In this document: one piece after another, positions 18,290-26,956 of the stretch
How positions within the stretch are numbered: position 1 is the first letter of the stretch
Layout of the letters: each line of letters begins with the position of its first letter
From: Collimonas sp. OK607
GTDB taxonomy: Bacteria; Pseudomonadota; Gammaproteobacteria; Burkholderiales; Burkholderiaceae_D
DNA: 64,000 bases
Assembly: GCF_900111995.1 (NCBI RefSeq)
Contig: NZ_FOKF01000021.1
Location: 29,299 to 93,298, forward strand
Reading direction: 5' to 3'
Notes under the pieces: generated by a model
The model's input: only the letters and a program-made list of their open reading frames with translations
Database searches by the model: none
What the model was told of the DNA's origin: nothing
Translations under genes and position numbers: made by a program

Positions 18290-19624
18290 TTAGTACGCTC
18301 CCCACACATATAGAAACAACGTATTGTTGTCTTTGGCGTTGCGTCCGGAACCGTCGTAGTTGCTGGAGGCTCCGTGGAACTGGGTGTAGGCGTAGTATTG
18401 AACGCCAATTCGAACGTACTGCACCGGCATCCAGAATATTTCTGGAACCCAGCCGCGTGTCCCCGGATTGGCTGCGACATCCTGATACAAAGTCGGATCC
18501 GAGCTTCCGGTGGTGCTGAAATAGCTCAGGCTGGTACCGTATTTCGCCCGATAGACGTAGCTGGCTTTCAGTCGCAACTGATTAAGCGTATTCGAGGCAT
18601 TGCTGGCGACGCCTGTCACGTCGCCATTTGTGATGGTTTCCCTGATAAAGCTGACCTGCGCCGTCACGGTATGCGGATCCAGCAGATATTGATATTGCGC
18701 GTCTATCCCGCGGTCACGATAGCGCGTCGTCGGCCCGACAGGATTGGTGTTGTCGGGATAGATTTGCGCATTCATGGCAAGTGCCCCGATCATCGCACTA
18801 TGCGGCCCCCAGTCGTGGCTGAGCGCCAGCCGTATGTAGGGATTGGTGCCCTTCAGATTCGTTTGATCCTGCGCTTTCGTGCCTTGGCTTAAGAACGACC
18901 ATACGCCGTTGCTGGTCTGATATGCAGCCACCTCCGCGTATAGCGTCTTATTCCAGAAAGCATAGGCTGTCAGCCCGGCGACCTGGGTACCGAGTTGGCT
19001 AATGATGGGGCTGGCGTCAGGCGCGGTGACGCCGAATTGGGTCGGGACATATTGAATCCATGCAGGAGCGGTGTTCCAGGGATCGGTAAGGGAAGGATTA
19101 TTGTTCAGGCTGAATCCATAGATAAAGTCTTGGGTCGGGCCAATGAATCGATCGGCGTAGTGCAGGTCGAAATTATCGGAAGCCCACTTCCCTTGCCATT
19201 TTCCTGTGTCCTGATTTTGATTGTCGTAGTTGTTGTAGGTCCACTGTCCGAACACACCGACATTGTCAGTAACTTTGCCGGCCAGGAAGACGCTGCCGGT
19301 TTGAAACAGGGCGACCGCATCCTTGGCGAACGCCACGTCGCTATCCGGATTCTTACTCTTGGTGAAACTGGCTACCCCCATCACCGATAGCGGAATGGTG
19401 CGCGTACCGATCGTATAGCCGGTGAGCTTGAATAATCTTCCGTAAGCGGTCAGTTCAGGAAATTGGCCGCCGGCGTGACAGGCAACGCAATTTTGTCCGG
19501 TTTGCCTTGCGAAAACCGGTAACGCATCCGCCGCCAGTGGGCTCAACAAACCGTGAAGTACAAAAATAATGGCCAAGAACCGGGAATACCTCATTCCCCG
19601 ATATAGGTATTTGAACGAATCCAT
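18290..19624 (-). CDS. Cyc2-like fused monoheme cytochrome / outer-membrane porin
   Basis: Protein of 444 residues. A signal peptide (hydrophobic FLAIIFVLHGLL, cleavage near ADA) is followed by LPVFARQTGQNCVACH, with one haem motif CVACH at 46-50, and then FPELTAYGRLFKLTGYT. This FARQTG-CxxCH-FPxL-GRxFKxxGYT pattern is the N-terminal signature of Cyc2 outer-membrane iron oxidases. The rest (about 75-444) is an alternating, aromatic-rich sequence typical of a beta-barrel and ends in an aromatic residue (YVWGAY). There is only one CxxCH, so it is not a multihaem MtrA/PioA protein. The start at 19624 has AGGGG upstream. An ATG at 19594 is an alternative. Function in iron oxidation is inferred. 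Confidence 0.82.
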   Translation of the reverse strand: MDSFKYLYRGMRYSRFLAIIFVLHGLLSPLAADALPVFARQTGQNCVACHAGGQFPELTAYGRLFKLTGYTIGTRTIPLSVMGVASFTKSKNPDSDVAFAKDAVALFQTGSVFLAGKVTDNVGVFGQWTYNNYDNQNQDTGKWQGKWASDNFDLHYADRFIGPTQDFIYGFSLNNNPSLTDPWNTAPAWIQYVPTQFGVTAPDASPIISQLGTQVAGLTAYAFWNKTLYAEVAAYQTSNGVWSFLSQGTKAQDQTNLKGTNPYIRLALSHDWGPHSAMIGALAMNAQIYPDNTNPVGPTTRYRDRGIDAQYQYLLDPHTVTAQVSFIRETITNGDVTGVASNASNTLNQLRLKASYVYRAKYGTSLSYFSTTGSSDPTLYQDVAANPGTRGWVPEIFWMPVQYVRIGVQYYAYTQFHGASSNYDGSGRNAKDNNTLFLYVWGAY

Positions 19625-19781
19625 CCCAAGCCGCCCCTTTCATAGTTTTTTAAACTACTGTTGCAAAGCCCGAACCGCATTCGAATCAATTGACAGTAGG
19701 TATTTTTTTAGCATTTGTCAATTAATTCACCCCTCTCCCAACGGCGTGCAATCAGAGTAACCGTGCGGGCAAGCCGGGTTC

Positions 19782-19795
19782 TTGATGTGAATCAA
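19782..19795 (-). promoter_or_regulatory. FNR-type site for the Cyc2-like operon
   Basis: TTGATGTGAATCAA is an exact FNR match and is identical, spacer included, to the site before ccoN at 46176. On the minus strand a weak -10 (TACTCT, 19754-19759) is 32 bp away centre to centre. The leader to the ATG at 19624 would be about 120 nt. The 347-bp gap 19625-19971 holds this site and the one at 19865, with nothing else that I recognise. Confidence 0.8.
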
Positions 19796-19864
19796 ATTTC
19801 CCCGAAACATCGGGGGTTATCGTCATGCCCACTGTGCCCCAGGTATTGGGGCTGTCCTGTATAG

Positions 19865-19878
19865 TTGATTTGCATCAA
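19865..19878 (+). promoter_or_regulatory. FNR-type site for the maoC-pta/ackA operon
   Basis: TTGATTTGCATCAA is an exact match. TATTCT at 19900-19905 is a good -10 centred 31 bp downstream. The predicted start of transcription is near 19913, which excludes the ATG at 19912 as the protein start and supports the ATG at 19972. Confidence 0.85.
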
Positions 19879-19971
19879 ATTTTTCTTGTTCATCATTGTT
19901 ATTCTTAGAATATGCAGCAGCGTCGCTGCCTGGTCTGCACCCGGCTCCCGTTCAATCTACTCTTGACTAAC

Positions 19972-21414
19972 ATGACCGATACCGTTCGCTCCACTTCCCA
20001 CGAGAATTTGCTTCACGATGAATTGCGGGTGCTCCGCAACCTGACTTTCGATGAAATCTCCATCGGCGACAGCGCCGCCATGGAACGCACGCTGAGCACC
20101 GAAGATATCCAGCTGTTTGCCGTCATGTCTGGCGACGTCAATCCCCAGCACCTCGATCCCGAATTCGCCGCATCTACCCAGTTCCATGGAGTGATCGCCC
20201 ATGGCATGTGGGGAGCGGCGCTGATTTCGGCCGTGCTGGGCACGCGCCTGCCCGGGCCAGGCACGGTATATCTGGCCCAGACCTTGCGATTCTTGCATCC
20301 GGTGCGGGTGGGCGACACCTTGACCATCAGCGTCACGGTGACTGCGCGCGAGCCTGACAAGAAGCAACTCAGCCTGCGCTGCTCGTGTATCAACCAGGAC
20401 GGCAAGATCGTGATCGAAGGCGATGCCGAGGTGATCGCACCCAACGAAAAGATCGTGTACCCCAGGATGACCTTACCGGAAGTCCGTATCAGTTCCGGTG
20501 ACAAGGTGCAACGGCTGCTTGAACACGTGCGCCCGCTCAGCGCCATTCGCGTCGCGGTGGTGCACCCTTGCGACGAACTGAGTTTGACGGCCGCGCTGGA
20601 CGCGCGCCACGCACATTTGATCGAACCGTTGCTGGTGGCGCCACGCGCCAAACTCGAAGCGGTGGCCGCTGCTGCCGGCCTGGACCTGACCGGCATAGAC
20701 ATTGAAGATGTCCCGCACAGCCACGCGGCGGCGGCACGCGCAGCCGAAATGGCAGGCAAAGGCGAAGTCGAAGCTTTGATGAAAGGCAGCCTGCATACCG
20801 ACGAATTGATGGCGGCTGTGCTGGCAACGTCCGCCGGACTGCGTACCAAGCGCCGCATCAGTCATTGCTATCTTATGCAAACCTCTGCCTATCCGCGCCC
20901 TTTCATTATCACCGATGCGGCCATCAATATTGAGCCAACGCTCGACGACAAAGTCGACATCGTGCGAAATGCGATCGACCTGGCGCATGTAATCGGCGTC
21001 GCCTGTCCACGCGTAGCGATCCTGGCGGCGGTGGAAACGGTCAACCCAGGCATGCGGGCAACGCTGGATGCCGCCGTACTGTGCAAAATGGCTGACCGCG
21101 GCCAGATTACCGGCGCCATACTCGATGGCCCCCTGGCTTTCGATAACGCGGTATCGGTCGCCGCCGCGCGCATCAAAGGCATCGTGTCGGAAGTCGCGGG
21201 GCGCGCCGACATCCTGGTAGTGCCGGATCTGGAAAGCGGCAACATGCTGGCCAAACAACTCGAGTACCTGAGCGGCGCCGCCAGCGCCGGCATCGTACTT
21301 GGCGCCAAAGTGCCGATCATCCTGACCAGCCGTGCCGATTCGCGCGAGACCCGCATCGCCTCTTGCGCCATCGCACTGATGCTGGCGCACCACTATCGCA
21401 ACCATCCCCAATGA
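19972..21414 (+). CDS. MaoC-like hydratase / phosphate acetyltransferase fusion
   Basis: Two-domain cytoplasmic protein of 480 residues. The N-terminal part (about 20-150) is a MaoC-type hot-dog hydratase, with DVNPQHLDPEFAASTQFHGVIAHGMW giving the Asp/His catalytic pair. The C-terminal part (about 180-475) is a phosphate acetyl/butyryltransferase domain. The annotated family is bifunctional enoyl-CoA hydratase/phosphate acetyltransferase. It would convert acyl-CoA to acyl-phosphate for the kinase encoded next, yielding ATP without respiration. The start at 19972 was preferred over 19912 because the promoter geometry places transcription start at about 19913. It overlaps ackA by 4 nt. Confidence 0.9.
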   Translation: MTDTVRSTSHENLLHDELRVLRNLTFDEISIGDSAAMERTLSTEDIQLFAVMSGDVNPQHLDPEFAASTQFHGVIAHGMWGAALISAVLGTRLPGPGTVYLAQTLRFLHPVRVGDTLTISVTVTAREPDKKQLSLRCSCINQDGKIVIEGDAEVIAPNEKIVYPRMTLPEVRISSGDKVQRLLEHVRPLSAIRVAVVHPCDELSLTAALDARHAHLIEPLLVAPRAKLEAVAAAAGLDLTGIDIEDVPHSHAAAARAAEMAGKGEVEALMKGSLHTDELMAAVLATSAGLRTKRRISHCYLMQTSAYPRPFIITDAAINIEPTLDDKVDIVRNAIDLAHVIGVACPRVAILAAVETVNPGMRATLDAAVLCKMADRGQITGAILDGPLAFDNAVSVAAARIKGIVSEVAGRADILVVPDLESGNMLAKQLEYLSGAASAGIVLGAKVPIILTSRADSRETRIASCAIALMLAHHYRNHPQ

Positions 21415-22652
21415 ATATGCCAGCTCAGTCCGTGACGCCAGCCGATAATAATGAACGATTCATCCTGGTGCTCAATTGCGGTTCGTCCAGCATCAAGTTC
21501 GCGCTTTTTGATATTACCCATGCTACCGGCGCTCCGCTGCCGCGGCAGGCTGAATGGAAAGGCAAAGTCGAGGGCATCGGCGGCACCAAGCCTGGTTATA
21601 TCGAGACTGGCGGCGAATCTGAGCCACTGGCGCTGGACACGCAACAGCCGTATCACTCCGCGCTGATGCATATTCTCGAACGGGTTGGTGTGCATCTTGG
21701 CGCACGCCGCTTATGCGCAGTTGCGCATCGCGTGGTACACGGCGGCAGCAAGTATTCCGCACCGACCAGGATTGATGCGATAGTACTGGCGGATTTGAAG
21801 AATTACATTCCGCTGGCTCCTTTGCATCAGCCGTTTGCGCTGGACACCATCGAAGTGCTGCTGGCCAGCCAGCCCGGCCTGCTTCAGGTCGCCTGTTTCG
21901 ATACCGCTTTCCACCACACGCTGCCGCATGTCGAACAAATGCTGCCACTGCCATACGCGCTGTGGGAGCGCGGCTTGCGCCGCTATGGATTTCATGGCCT
22001 GTCCTATGAATACCTGTCGATGGCGCTGGATGAGCGTTTCGGCGCCGCGGCGCACGGCCGCGTCATTGCGGCCCACCTGGGTAGCGGAGCCAGCCTGTGC
22101 GCAATGCGAGATCTGCGCAGCGTCGCCACCACCATGGGATTTTCCGCACTGGATGGGTTGATGATGGGCACCCGTTGCGGCGCACTCGACCCGGGCGCGG
22201 TAATTTACCTGATGGAAATCGAGAAATTAAGCCTGGAACAAGTAGCGCACCTGCTGTACCACGAGTCAGGCTTGCTTGGGGTCTCCGGCGTTTCCGCCGA
22301 TCCGCCGATCCTGTTCGCGCAAGAGCAACGGGACGATGCCGTCGGTGACCAGGTGCGCGCCGCACTCGCCTTGTACGAGCGTCGTATCGTCCGCGAAATC
22401 GGTGCATTGGCCGCCGTGTTGGGCGGCCTCGATTTGCTGGTGTTTACGGCCGGCGTCGGTGAACACAGTGCGGAGATTCGCAGCCGCGTTTGCCGTGACC
22501 TGGAGTTCCTTGGCGTACACCTGGAAGACGCAGCCAATCAGCGCAACGCACCATTGATATCCGCACACGGCAGCAGGGTCGCAGTCGCAGTCGAGGCCAC
22601 CAACGAAGAATGGATCGCAGCCCGGCACGCGCTAGTCATGCTCGACTCTTAG
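21411..22652 (+). CDS. ackA: Acetate kinase (AckA)
   Basis: ASKHA-fold kinase of 413 residues that converts acyl-phosphate and ADP to acetate and ATP. The motifs are LNCGSSSIKFALF at the N-terminus, FDTAFHHTLP, RRYGFHGLSYEYL, HLGSGASLCA and FTAGVGEHS. The ATG at 21411 overlaps the TGA of the maoC-pta gene (ATGA), so the two are translationally coupled. An upstream in-frame ATG at 21363 lies inside the preceding gene and was not used. Together they form a phosphotransacetylase-acetate kinase pathway under an FNR-type promoter, much like the Anr-controlled ackA-pta of Pseudomonas aeruginosa. Confidence 0.94.
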   Translation: MNMPAQSVTPADNNERFILVLNCGSSSIKFALFDITHATGAPLPRQAEWKGKVEGIGGTKPGYIETGGESEPLALDTQQPYHSALMHILERVGVHLGARRLCAVAHRVVHGGSKYSAPTRIDAIVLADLKNYIPLAPLHQPFALDTIEVLLASQPGLLQVACFDTAFHHTLPHVEQMLPLPYALWERGLRRYGFHGLSYEYLSMALDERFGAAAHGRVIAAHLGSGASLCAMRDLRSVATTMGFSALDGLMMGTRCGALDPGAVIYLMEIEKLSLEQVAHLLYHESGLLGVSGVSADPPILFAQEQRDDAVGDQVRAALALYERRIVREIGALAAVLGGLDLLVFTAGVGEHSAEIRSRVCRDLEFLGVHLEDAANQRNAPLISAHGSRVAVAVEATNEEWIAARHALVMLDS

Positions 22653-24532
22653 TTGACGACTGCCTCTACGGCCTCGTCTATTATCTGGGCTGGCGTACGC
22701 TGCGCGTAAACATCGTCAATTTCAGCCTGAAAATGCGCAAGCAACGCGTTGCGTTTGAGCTTCAGCGTCGGCGTCATCAGCCCATTCAGCAACGACCATG
22801 GTTCCAGCGTGACCCGTACAACGCGCGGCACCGCATAGCTGGGGAAGTGCTTGCTTGCTGCTTGAATTCTCTGCAAAACGGCAGTCTGTATTGACGCAGA
22901 ATCCGGATTGACGCTATCGCCGGCATCGAGCTTAAGTTGCTGCAGCAGTGTGTCCAGGCCGCTACGGCCAAGTACAACAAAAGCGGCGATGAACGGGCGG
23001 TTGTCGCCAATCACGAATGCTTGCTCGAATAGCGGATCGGCCGTGATCGCCAACTCCAGATCCGCCGGCGCAATTTTCTCGCCGGTTGAAGTGACGATAA
23101 TTTCCTTGATCCTGCCGATGATGCGGATGCGTCCACCTTCCATAGCTGCCTGATCGCCGGTACGCAACCAGCCGTCGACGGTCATTGCGTTGGCAGTCTC
23201 GTCCGGGCGTTTCCAATATCCTGCCATGACACCGCCGCCGCGCACCTGCAACTCGCTGTTCTCGCCGATACGTACCCTGACGCCTTCCAGCGGCTTACCA
23301 ACCGTAGCCGGCCAATTGTCGGACGGCGTATTGCAGGATATCACCGGCGATGTTTCTGTCATGCCGTATCCCTGCACCAATGGCAAACCCAGCGCCAGAA
23401 AGCATTCCGCTACCGCCTGCGACAAAGGTGCACCGCCGCATACCGCGACACGCAAGCGCCCGCCGAACTGCGCCAGCACCTTGCGCGCCACCAGCAATTG
23501 CAAGATAGGGCACAACAACGAATCCAGCCAATCCGGGGAGGCGCCGTTGCAAGGTAACTGCTGGCTTCGGCAAAAACGCCGCCAGCCGATCGTTTGCGCC
23601 AACGCAAAAAGACGTCGCGTCAAATAGCCGGATTCGGCAAGAATCCCCTGCAATTTCACGTGAGACCGTTCATAGATTCTCGGCACCGAAACCAATACCG
23701 TCGGCCGGATCGTCGCCAGGTCTTCCGGAATCTGCGCCACTGACCGCGCGTAAGCGACGCAACTGCCGGCTGCAACCGGCAGGTAATATCCTACGGTGCG
23801 CTCGAAAGTGTGCGATAGCGGCAGGAACGACAGGAACACATCAGACGAGCGCACCTCGACCCGCGCCATCACCACCTGGATATTCGACAGTACATTGTTG
23901 TGGGTCAGCATGACCCCCTTAGGTTTGCCGGTAGTTCCCGAGGTATAGACGATCGCCGCCAGGGCGCCGCCCGACACCGGCGGCCTGCGTGTATTGTTGG
24001 GCAGTGCGCCGCTGGCCAGCCAGGTCGCCAAAGCAACCACCACGCCATGAACAGGAGCCGACGCGTAGTGATTGTCGAAATTTCCATCGCCCACCACCAA
24101 AACCAGCTTCAAAAAAGGCATGGTTTCGCCGACCGCTGCAATCGCTTCCCATTGCGCACGGGTCGACAGCACCAGCATCGAGGCCTCGCAATCCTTGATG
24201 ATGTAGGCGATGCTGGCCGGATTGTCGAGCGCGTGCATCGGCACAGGAACCAGGCCCAGCGCCAGGCTCGCCTGATCGATGCAGACGGCATCCAGACCAT
24301 TCGGCAGCAATACAGCCACTCGTGCCTCCGAGGGCAGACGTGACGCCGTCAGCGCGCTGCGCCAGATCCTTACGCGCTCGCCGATTTGCGCCCACGTATG
24401 TGAGTGCCAGCGCCCTGACTCTGAATTGAAGTGACGATACGCCTCGTTCTCTGGAGTCTGTCCGACCCGCCAGTCAAACAAGTCTCCAAGCGTTGCCATT
24501 TTCTTCAAATTAGCTGCAATAGCGGTTTTCAT
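22649..24532 (-). CDS. AMP-forming acyl-CoA synthetase (long-chain type)
   Basis: ANL-superfamily enzyme of 627 residues that activates fatty acids with ATP and CoA. The P-loop IVYTSGTTGKPKGVMLTH (around 185), the A5 motif GYGMTETSPVIS and the A8 region WLRTGDQAAMEGGRIRIIGR followed by KEIIVTSTGEKIAP are all present. The organisation resembles FadD15/long-chain ligases. The frame is open to 24943, but the ATG at 24532 has GGAAA upstream and follows the -10 expected from the FNR site at 24599. The stop overlaps that of ackA tail to tail by 4 nt. The substrate is not determinable. Confidence 0.9.
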   Translation of the reverse strand: MKTAIAANLKKMATLGDLFDWRVGQTPENEAYRHFNSESGRWHSHTWAQIGERVRIWRSALTASRLPSEARVAVLLPNGLDAVCIDQASLALGLVPVPMHALDNPASIAYIIKDCEASMLVLSTRAQWEAIAAVGETMPFLKLVLVVGDGNFDNHYASAPVHGVVVALATWLASGALPNNTRRPPVSGGALAAIVYTSGTTGKPKGVMLTHNNVLSNIQVVMARVEVRSSDVFLSFLPLSHTFERTVGYYLPVAAGSCVAYARSVAQIPEDLATIRPTVLVSVPRIYERSHVKLQGILAESGYLTRRLFALAQTIGWRRFCRSQQLPCNGASPDWLDSLLCPILQLLVARKVLAQFGGRLRVAVCGGAPLSQAVAECFLALGLPLVQGYGMTETSPVISCNTPSDNWPATVGKPLEGVRVRIGENSELQVRGGGVMAGYWKRPDETANAMTVDGWLRTGDQAAMEGGRIRIIGRIKEIIVTSTGEKIAPADLELAITADPLFEQAFVIGDNRPFIAAFVVLGRSGLDTLLQQLKLDAGDSVNPDSASIQTAVLQRIQAASKHFPSYAVPRVVRVTLEPWSLLNGLMTPTLKLKRNALLAHFQAEIDDVYAQRTPAQIIDEAVEAVVN

Positions 24533-24598
24533 GATGTTTCCTGATTTTTTTGTTGCTGCGCCATGAAACAAGTCTAATTGCAACTGTTTCCGGCTGAG

Positions 24599-24612
24599 TT
24601 GATATGGATCAA
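24599..24612. promoter_or_regulatory. Shared FNR-type site between acyl-CoA synthetase and DksA-like genes
   Basis: TTGATATGGATCAA is an exact match. To the right, TATGCT (24634-24639) is centred 31 bp away, with GGAGG at 24656-24660 before the ATG at 24669, a compact class II promoter. To the left a TTAGAC-like -10 is at similar distance for the acyl-CoA synthetase. One palindromic site may serve both directions. Confidence 0.85.
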
Positions 24613-24668
24613 ATTTTTCCACCGAGCCATTGTTATGCTGAAGGCAGTCGTTCCTGGAGGATCGCGCC

Positions 24669-25043
24669 ATGCACGGACATTCGTTATTTCCTGACGTAGC
24701 AAAAATGATCTCTTTCAACTTGGCAAGACAACTCGAAACCCCGTTGCAGCGGCGACGCAAATATATAGTCGCGACAATCCGCTCGCAACGGTGCCAGGCC
24801 GGCGCGATGACAGGTTTGCTCAGCGCGGCCGAAATTGCTTTGCTCCGCAACAAGTCGGCAGAGCCAAACAAAATCCAGGCCGCGCTACAACGTATCAAAG
24901 CGCGCACATGCGGCAACTGCCTTGCATGCGGGGCAGTTATCACGCCACAGCGGCTACGCCTGCATCCGACTGCAGAACGATGCCAGTCATGCCAGGCTGC
25001 GCTGGAAAGCAGTCAACGACAGGGCTTGGAGCCTAACTTCTGA
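24669..25043 (+). CDS. DksA/TraR-like zinc-finger protein
   Basis: Protein of 124 residues. The C-terminal third carries CGNCLACG and CQSC, the paired cysteines of a DksA/TraR-type zinc finger, in the context TPQRLRLHPTAERCQSCQ that matches the family. The N-terminal part is helical and basic (LARQLETPLQRRRKYIV). The acidic DxxDxA tip that lets DksA act in the RNA polymerase secondary channel is not visible, so it may work differently. GGAGG precedes the ATG, and a near-ideal FNR promoter lies just upstream. The call is to a family member only, and its target is unknown. Confidence 0.7.
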   Translation: MHGHSLFPDVAKMISFNLARQLETPLQRRRKYIVATIRSQRCQAGAMTGLLSAAEIALLRNKSAEPNKIQAALQRIKARTCGNCLACGAVITPQRLRLHPTAERCQSCQAALESSQRQGLEPNF

Positions 25044-25143
25044 ATTTGCCTTTTTAACTTTTTAAAGAAACAAATTTTCTGCGTTTGTCCGTAAATATTT
25101 TGTCAGGCAGATTTTCTGCATTGATCAACCGGAGGGATATCAC

Positions 25144-25992
25144 ATGGAATATCGAACCATACTTGTGCACGTGGATGAATCCAGGCGCGCTCATGAACAA
25201 ATCAGGATCGCCGCTGTGCTTGCGCAAAAATGCAACGCGCATCTGATCGGCGCCGCAGCTACCGGCGTTGCGCCGCAATTCTTCATGCCGGGGGTAATCG
25301 GAGACAGCAACCTGGCTCTTCTCGGCTCCGCGCTAAGCGATCTGCGCGAGCATGCTGAAAGTCTGTTAACTGCATTTGAATCCTCTGCCTGGAAGATGGA
25401 CGTCAAGTCCTTCGAAAAACGCCTGATCGAGGACGACGCCGGCACGGGCCTGGTTTTGCAGGCACGCTATAGCGACCTGGTGGTGATCGGCCAGGTCAAT
25501 CCGACTGACTACTCGCCGCTGCTACGAGCCGACTTTCAGGAATATGTGCTGATGAATTCAGGCAGGCCGGTACTGATCATCCCCTATGCAGGTCATTTCC
25601 CCCAGGTCGGCAAAAGAGTGTTGCTTGCCTGGGACGGCAGCATGGAGGCAACGCGTGCTGTCAGCGCATCGATTCCGTTGCTGCAGCAGGCTGATCTGGT
25701 CCGGGTACTGGTGCTTGACACCGGCAGGCCGGCTGACGCCCACGGCGAACAACCGGGAGCCGATATCGCCATTTACCTGGCGCGCCACGGTATCAAACTC
25801 GAGGTATCGGAACAAAAGATCCCGGCCGATATAGATGTCGGCAACGCGCTCTTGTCGCACGCTGCCGATTTCGGCGCCGACCTGATCGTCATGGGCGGCT
25901 ATGGCCACACCCGCTTCCGCGAAATCTTGCTGGGAGGAGTGACGCGCACTGTCCTGGCTTCTATGACGGTGCCGGTGTTGATGTTCCATTGA
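25144..25992 (+). CDS. Universal stress protein, two UspA domains
   Basis: Cytoplasmic protein of 282 residues with two tandem Usp folds. The first (about 1-145) begins YRTILVHVDES. The second (about 155-282) begins KRVLLAWDGS and ends with the ATP-binding G-2x-G-9x-G(S/T)-like stretch MGGYGHTRFREILLGGVTRTVL. GGAGG is 7 nt before the ATG. Tandem Usp proteins recur in oxygen-limitation regulons (family knowledge). I see no FNR site in the 100 bp upstream, so it may be cotranscribed with the DksA-like gene. Confidence 0.9.
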   Translation: MEYRTILVHVDESRRAHEQIRIAAVLAQKCNAHLIGAAATGVAPQFFMPGVIGDSNLALLGSALSDLREHAESLLTAFESSAWKMDVKSFEKRLIEDDAGTGLVLQARYSDLVVIGQVNPTDYSPLLRADFQEYVLMNSGRPVLIIPYAGHFPQVGKRVLLAWDGSMEATRAVSASIPLLQQADLVRVLVLDTGRPADAHGEQPGADIAIYLARHGIKLEVSEQKIPADIDVGNALLSHAADFGADLIVMGGYGHTRFREILLGGVTRTVLASMTVPVLMFH

Positions 25993-25996
25993 AAGA

Positions 25997-26036
25997 AAAG
26001 CGCGTTGCCGGCGACGCATGGCTGACAACGCGCTTT
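25997..26036. terminator. Bidirectional terminator-like hairpin between usp and BON genes
   Basis: AAAGCGCGTTG (25997-26007) and CAACGCGCTTT (26026-26036) are perfect 11-bp inverted repeats around an 18-nt loop, with A-rich and T-rich flanks. It sits between two convergent genes and could end both transcripts. Confidence 0.7.
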
Positions 26037-26051
26037 ATAACAATAGCGGAG

Positions 26052-26702
26052 CTAGGCAATCACCATCTTGTCGACGACCCGCGCCACGCCCGGCGCCGCC
26101 GCTGCCGCCTGTAATGCAGCGTAGCGTTCCGACCATGAGCGCACCGGGCCGGTAAGGGTCACCTGGTCGCCGTTGACTACCACCGTAATGCGTTGTGTTT
26201 CCATGTGAGCGCGCCGCTGCAGCGCGGCCTCGATCTTGACCTTGACGTCCGCCGGCAACACGGCTGGCTTGACCACGATCTGATTGCTGATTCCGGTAAC
26301 GCCCATCAAGTTACGCGTGACATTTTCCGCAGCCAGGCGCTGATAATCACGTTCCAGTTCACCGCTCAGCGTCACCCATCCGTCCTCAACCATGACTTTG
26401 ACCTGGTCCTTGGGGACCAGCACGTTCCATTCCAATGCCATTTCAGCGGCGCGCGCGATATCGGCATCGTTGCGCTCGCTTGGACCAGGTAACCATACAT
26501 CGATTTCCACTGCGATTCCCTTGACGCCGGCAACGCGCAACGTCGCGCGTTCAGCGGCATACTTCTCGGCATGACTATCTACATGCCCGGTCAGCGTCAC
26601 CACACCATCTTTCACCTCGACCCCGATCTCGATATCCTTGACAGACGGATCCCACTCCAGCTCATCCGTGACTTCCTGCTTTAACTGACGATCGCTTTTC
26701 AT
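26052..26702 (-). CDS. Triple BON-domain protein
   Basis: Protein of 216 residues made of three BON domains at about 3-70, 76-145 and 148-214. Each has the GVVTLTGHVDS / GWVTLSGELER / DQVTLTGPVRS glycine-valine core. BON domains bind membranes or envelope components. No signal peptide is visible, so it is probably cytoplasmic like many OsmY-related stress proteins without leaders. The promoter contains an exact FNR site (26775-26788) with TATGAT (26748-26753 on the minus strand) 31 bp away, so low-oxygen induction is likely. The role is unknown. Confidence 0.88.
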   Translation of the reverse strand: MKSDRQLKQEVTDELEWDPSVKDIEIGVEVKDGVVTLTGHVDSHAEKYAAERATLRVAGVKGIAVEIDVWLPGPSERNDADIARAAEMALEWNVLVPKDQVKVMVEDGWVTLSGELERDYQRLAAENVTRNLMGVTGISNQIVVKPAVLPADVKVKIEAALQRRAHMETQRITVVVNGDQVTLTGPVRSWSERYAALQAAAAAPGVARVVDKMVIA

Positions 26703-26774
26703 CTCTTCTCTCCGTTACTGGCTTCAAAAAAACGCGTTCTGACAACCATCATAAATAACGCAGGGAATGAGGTT

Positions 26775-26788
26775 TTGATGCACATCAA
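26775..26788. promoter_or_regulatory. FNR-type site between BON gene and fnr1
   Basis: TTGATGCACATCAA is an exact match. On the minus strand a very good -10 (TATGAT, complement of 26748-26753) lies 31 bp away and drives the BON gene. To the right, fnr1 starts at 26957, so the site could also autoregulate fnr1 with a leader of about 130 nt. Confidence 0.82.
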
Positions 26789-26956
26789 AAATACCCGGCA
26801 ACGACCGCCGTTTCATATTCAAATCCGCCGTCATTTGTATATCTCTCGCATAGGGTGTACATTCAGCAACAAGATACCGATATGGCGCCTGTTCTTGCAG
26901 GCGTATGCAGGGAATCGATAGCCGGCCAACCATCAATGCGGAGTTAACCCATCACC

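Noticed and set aside
18290..19624. MtrB/PioB-type porin needing a decaheme partner
   Set aside because: The protein carries its own single CxxCH at the N-terminus, and no multihaem MtrA/PioA gene is nearby.
25121..25128. TTGATCAA before the usp gene at 25144 as an FNR site
   Set aside because: The half-sites are directly adjacent with no 4-bp spacer.
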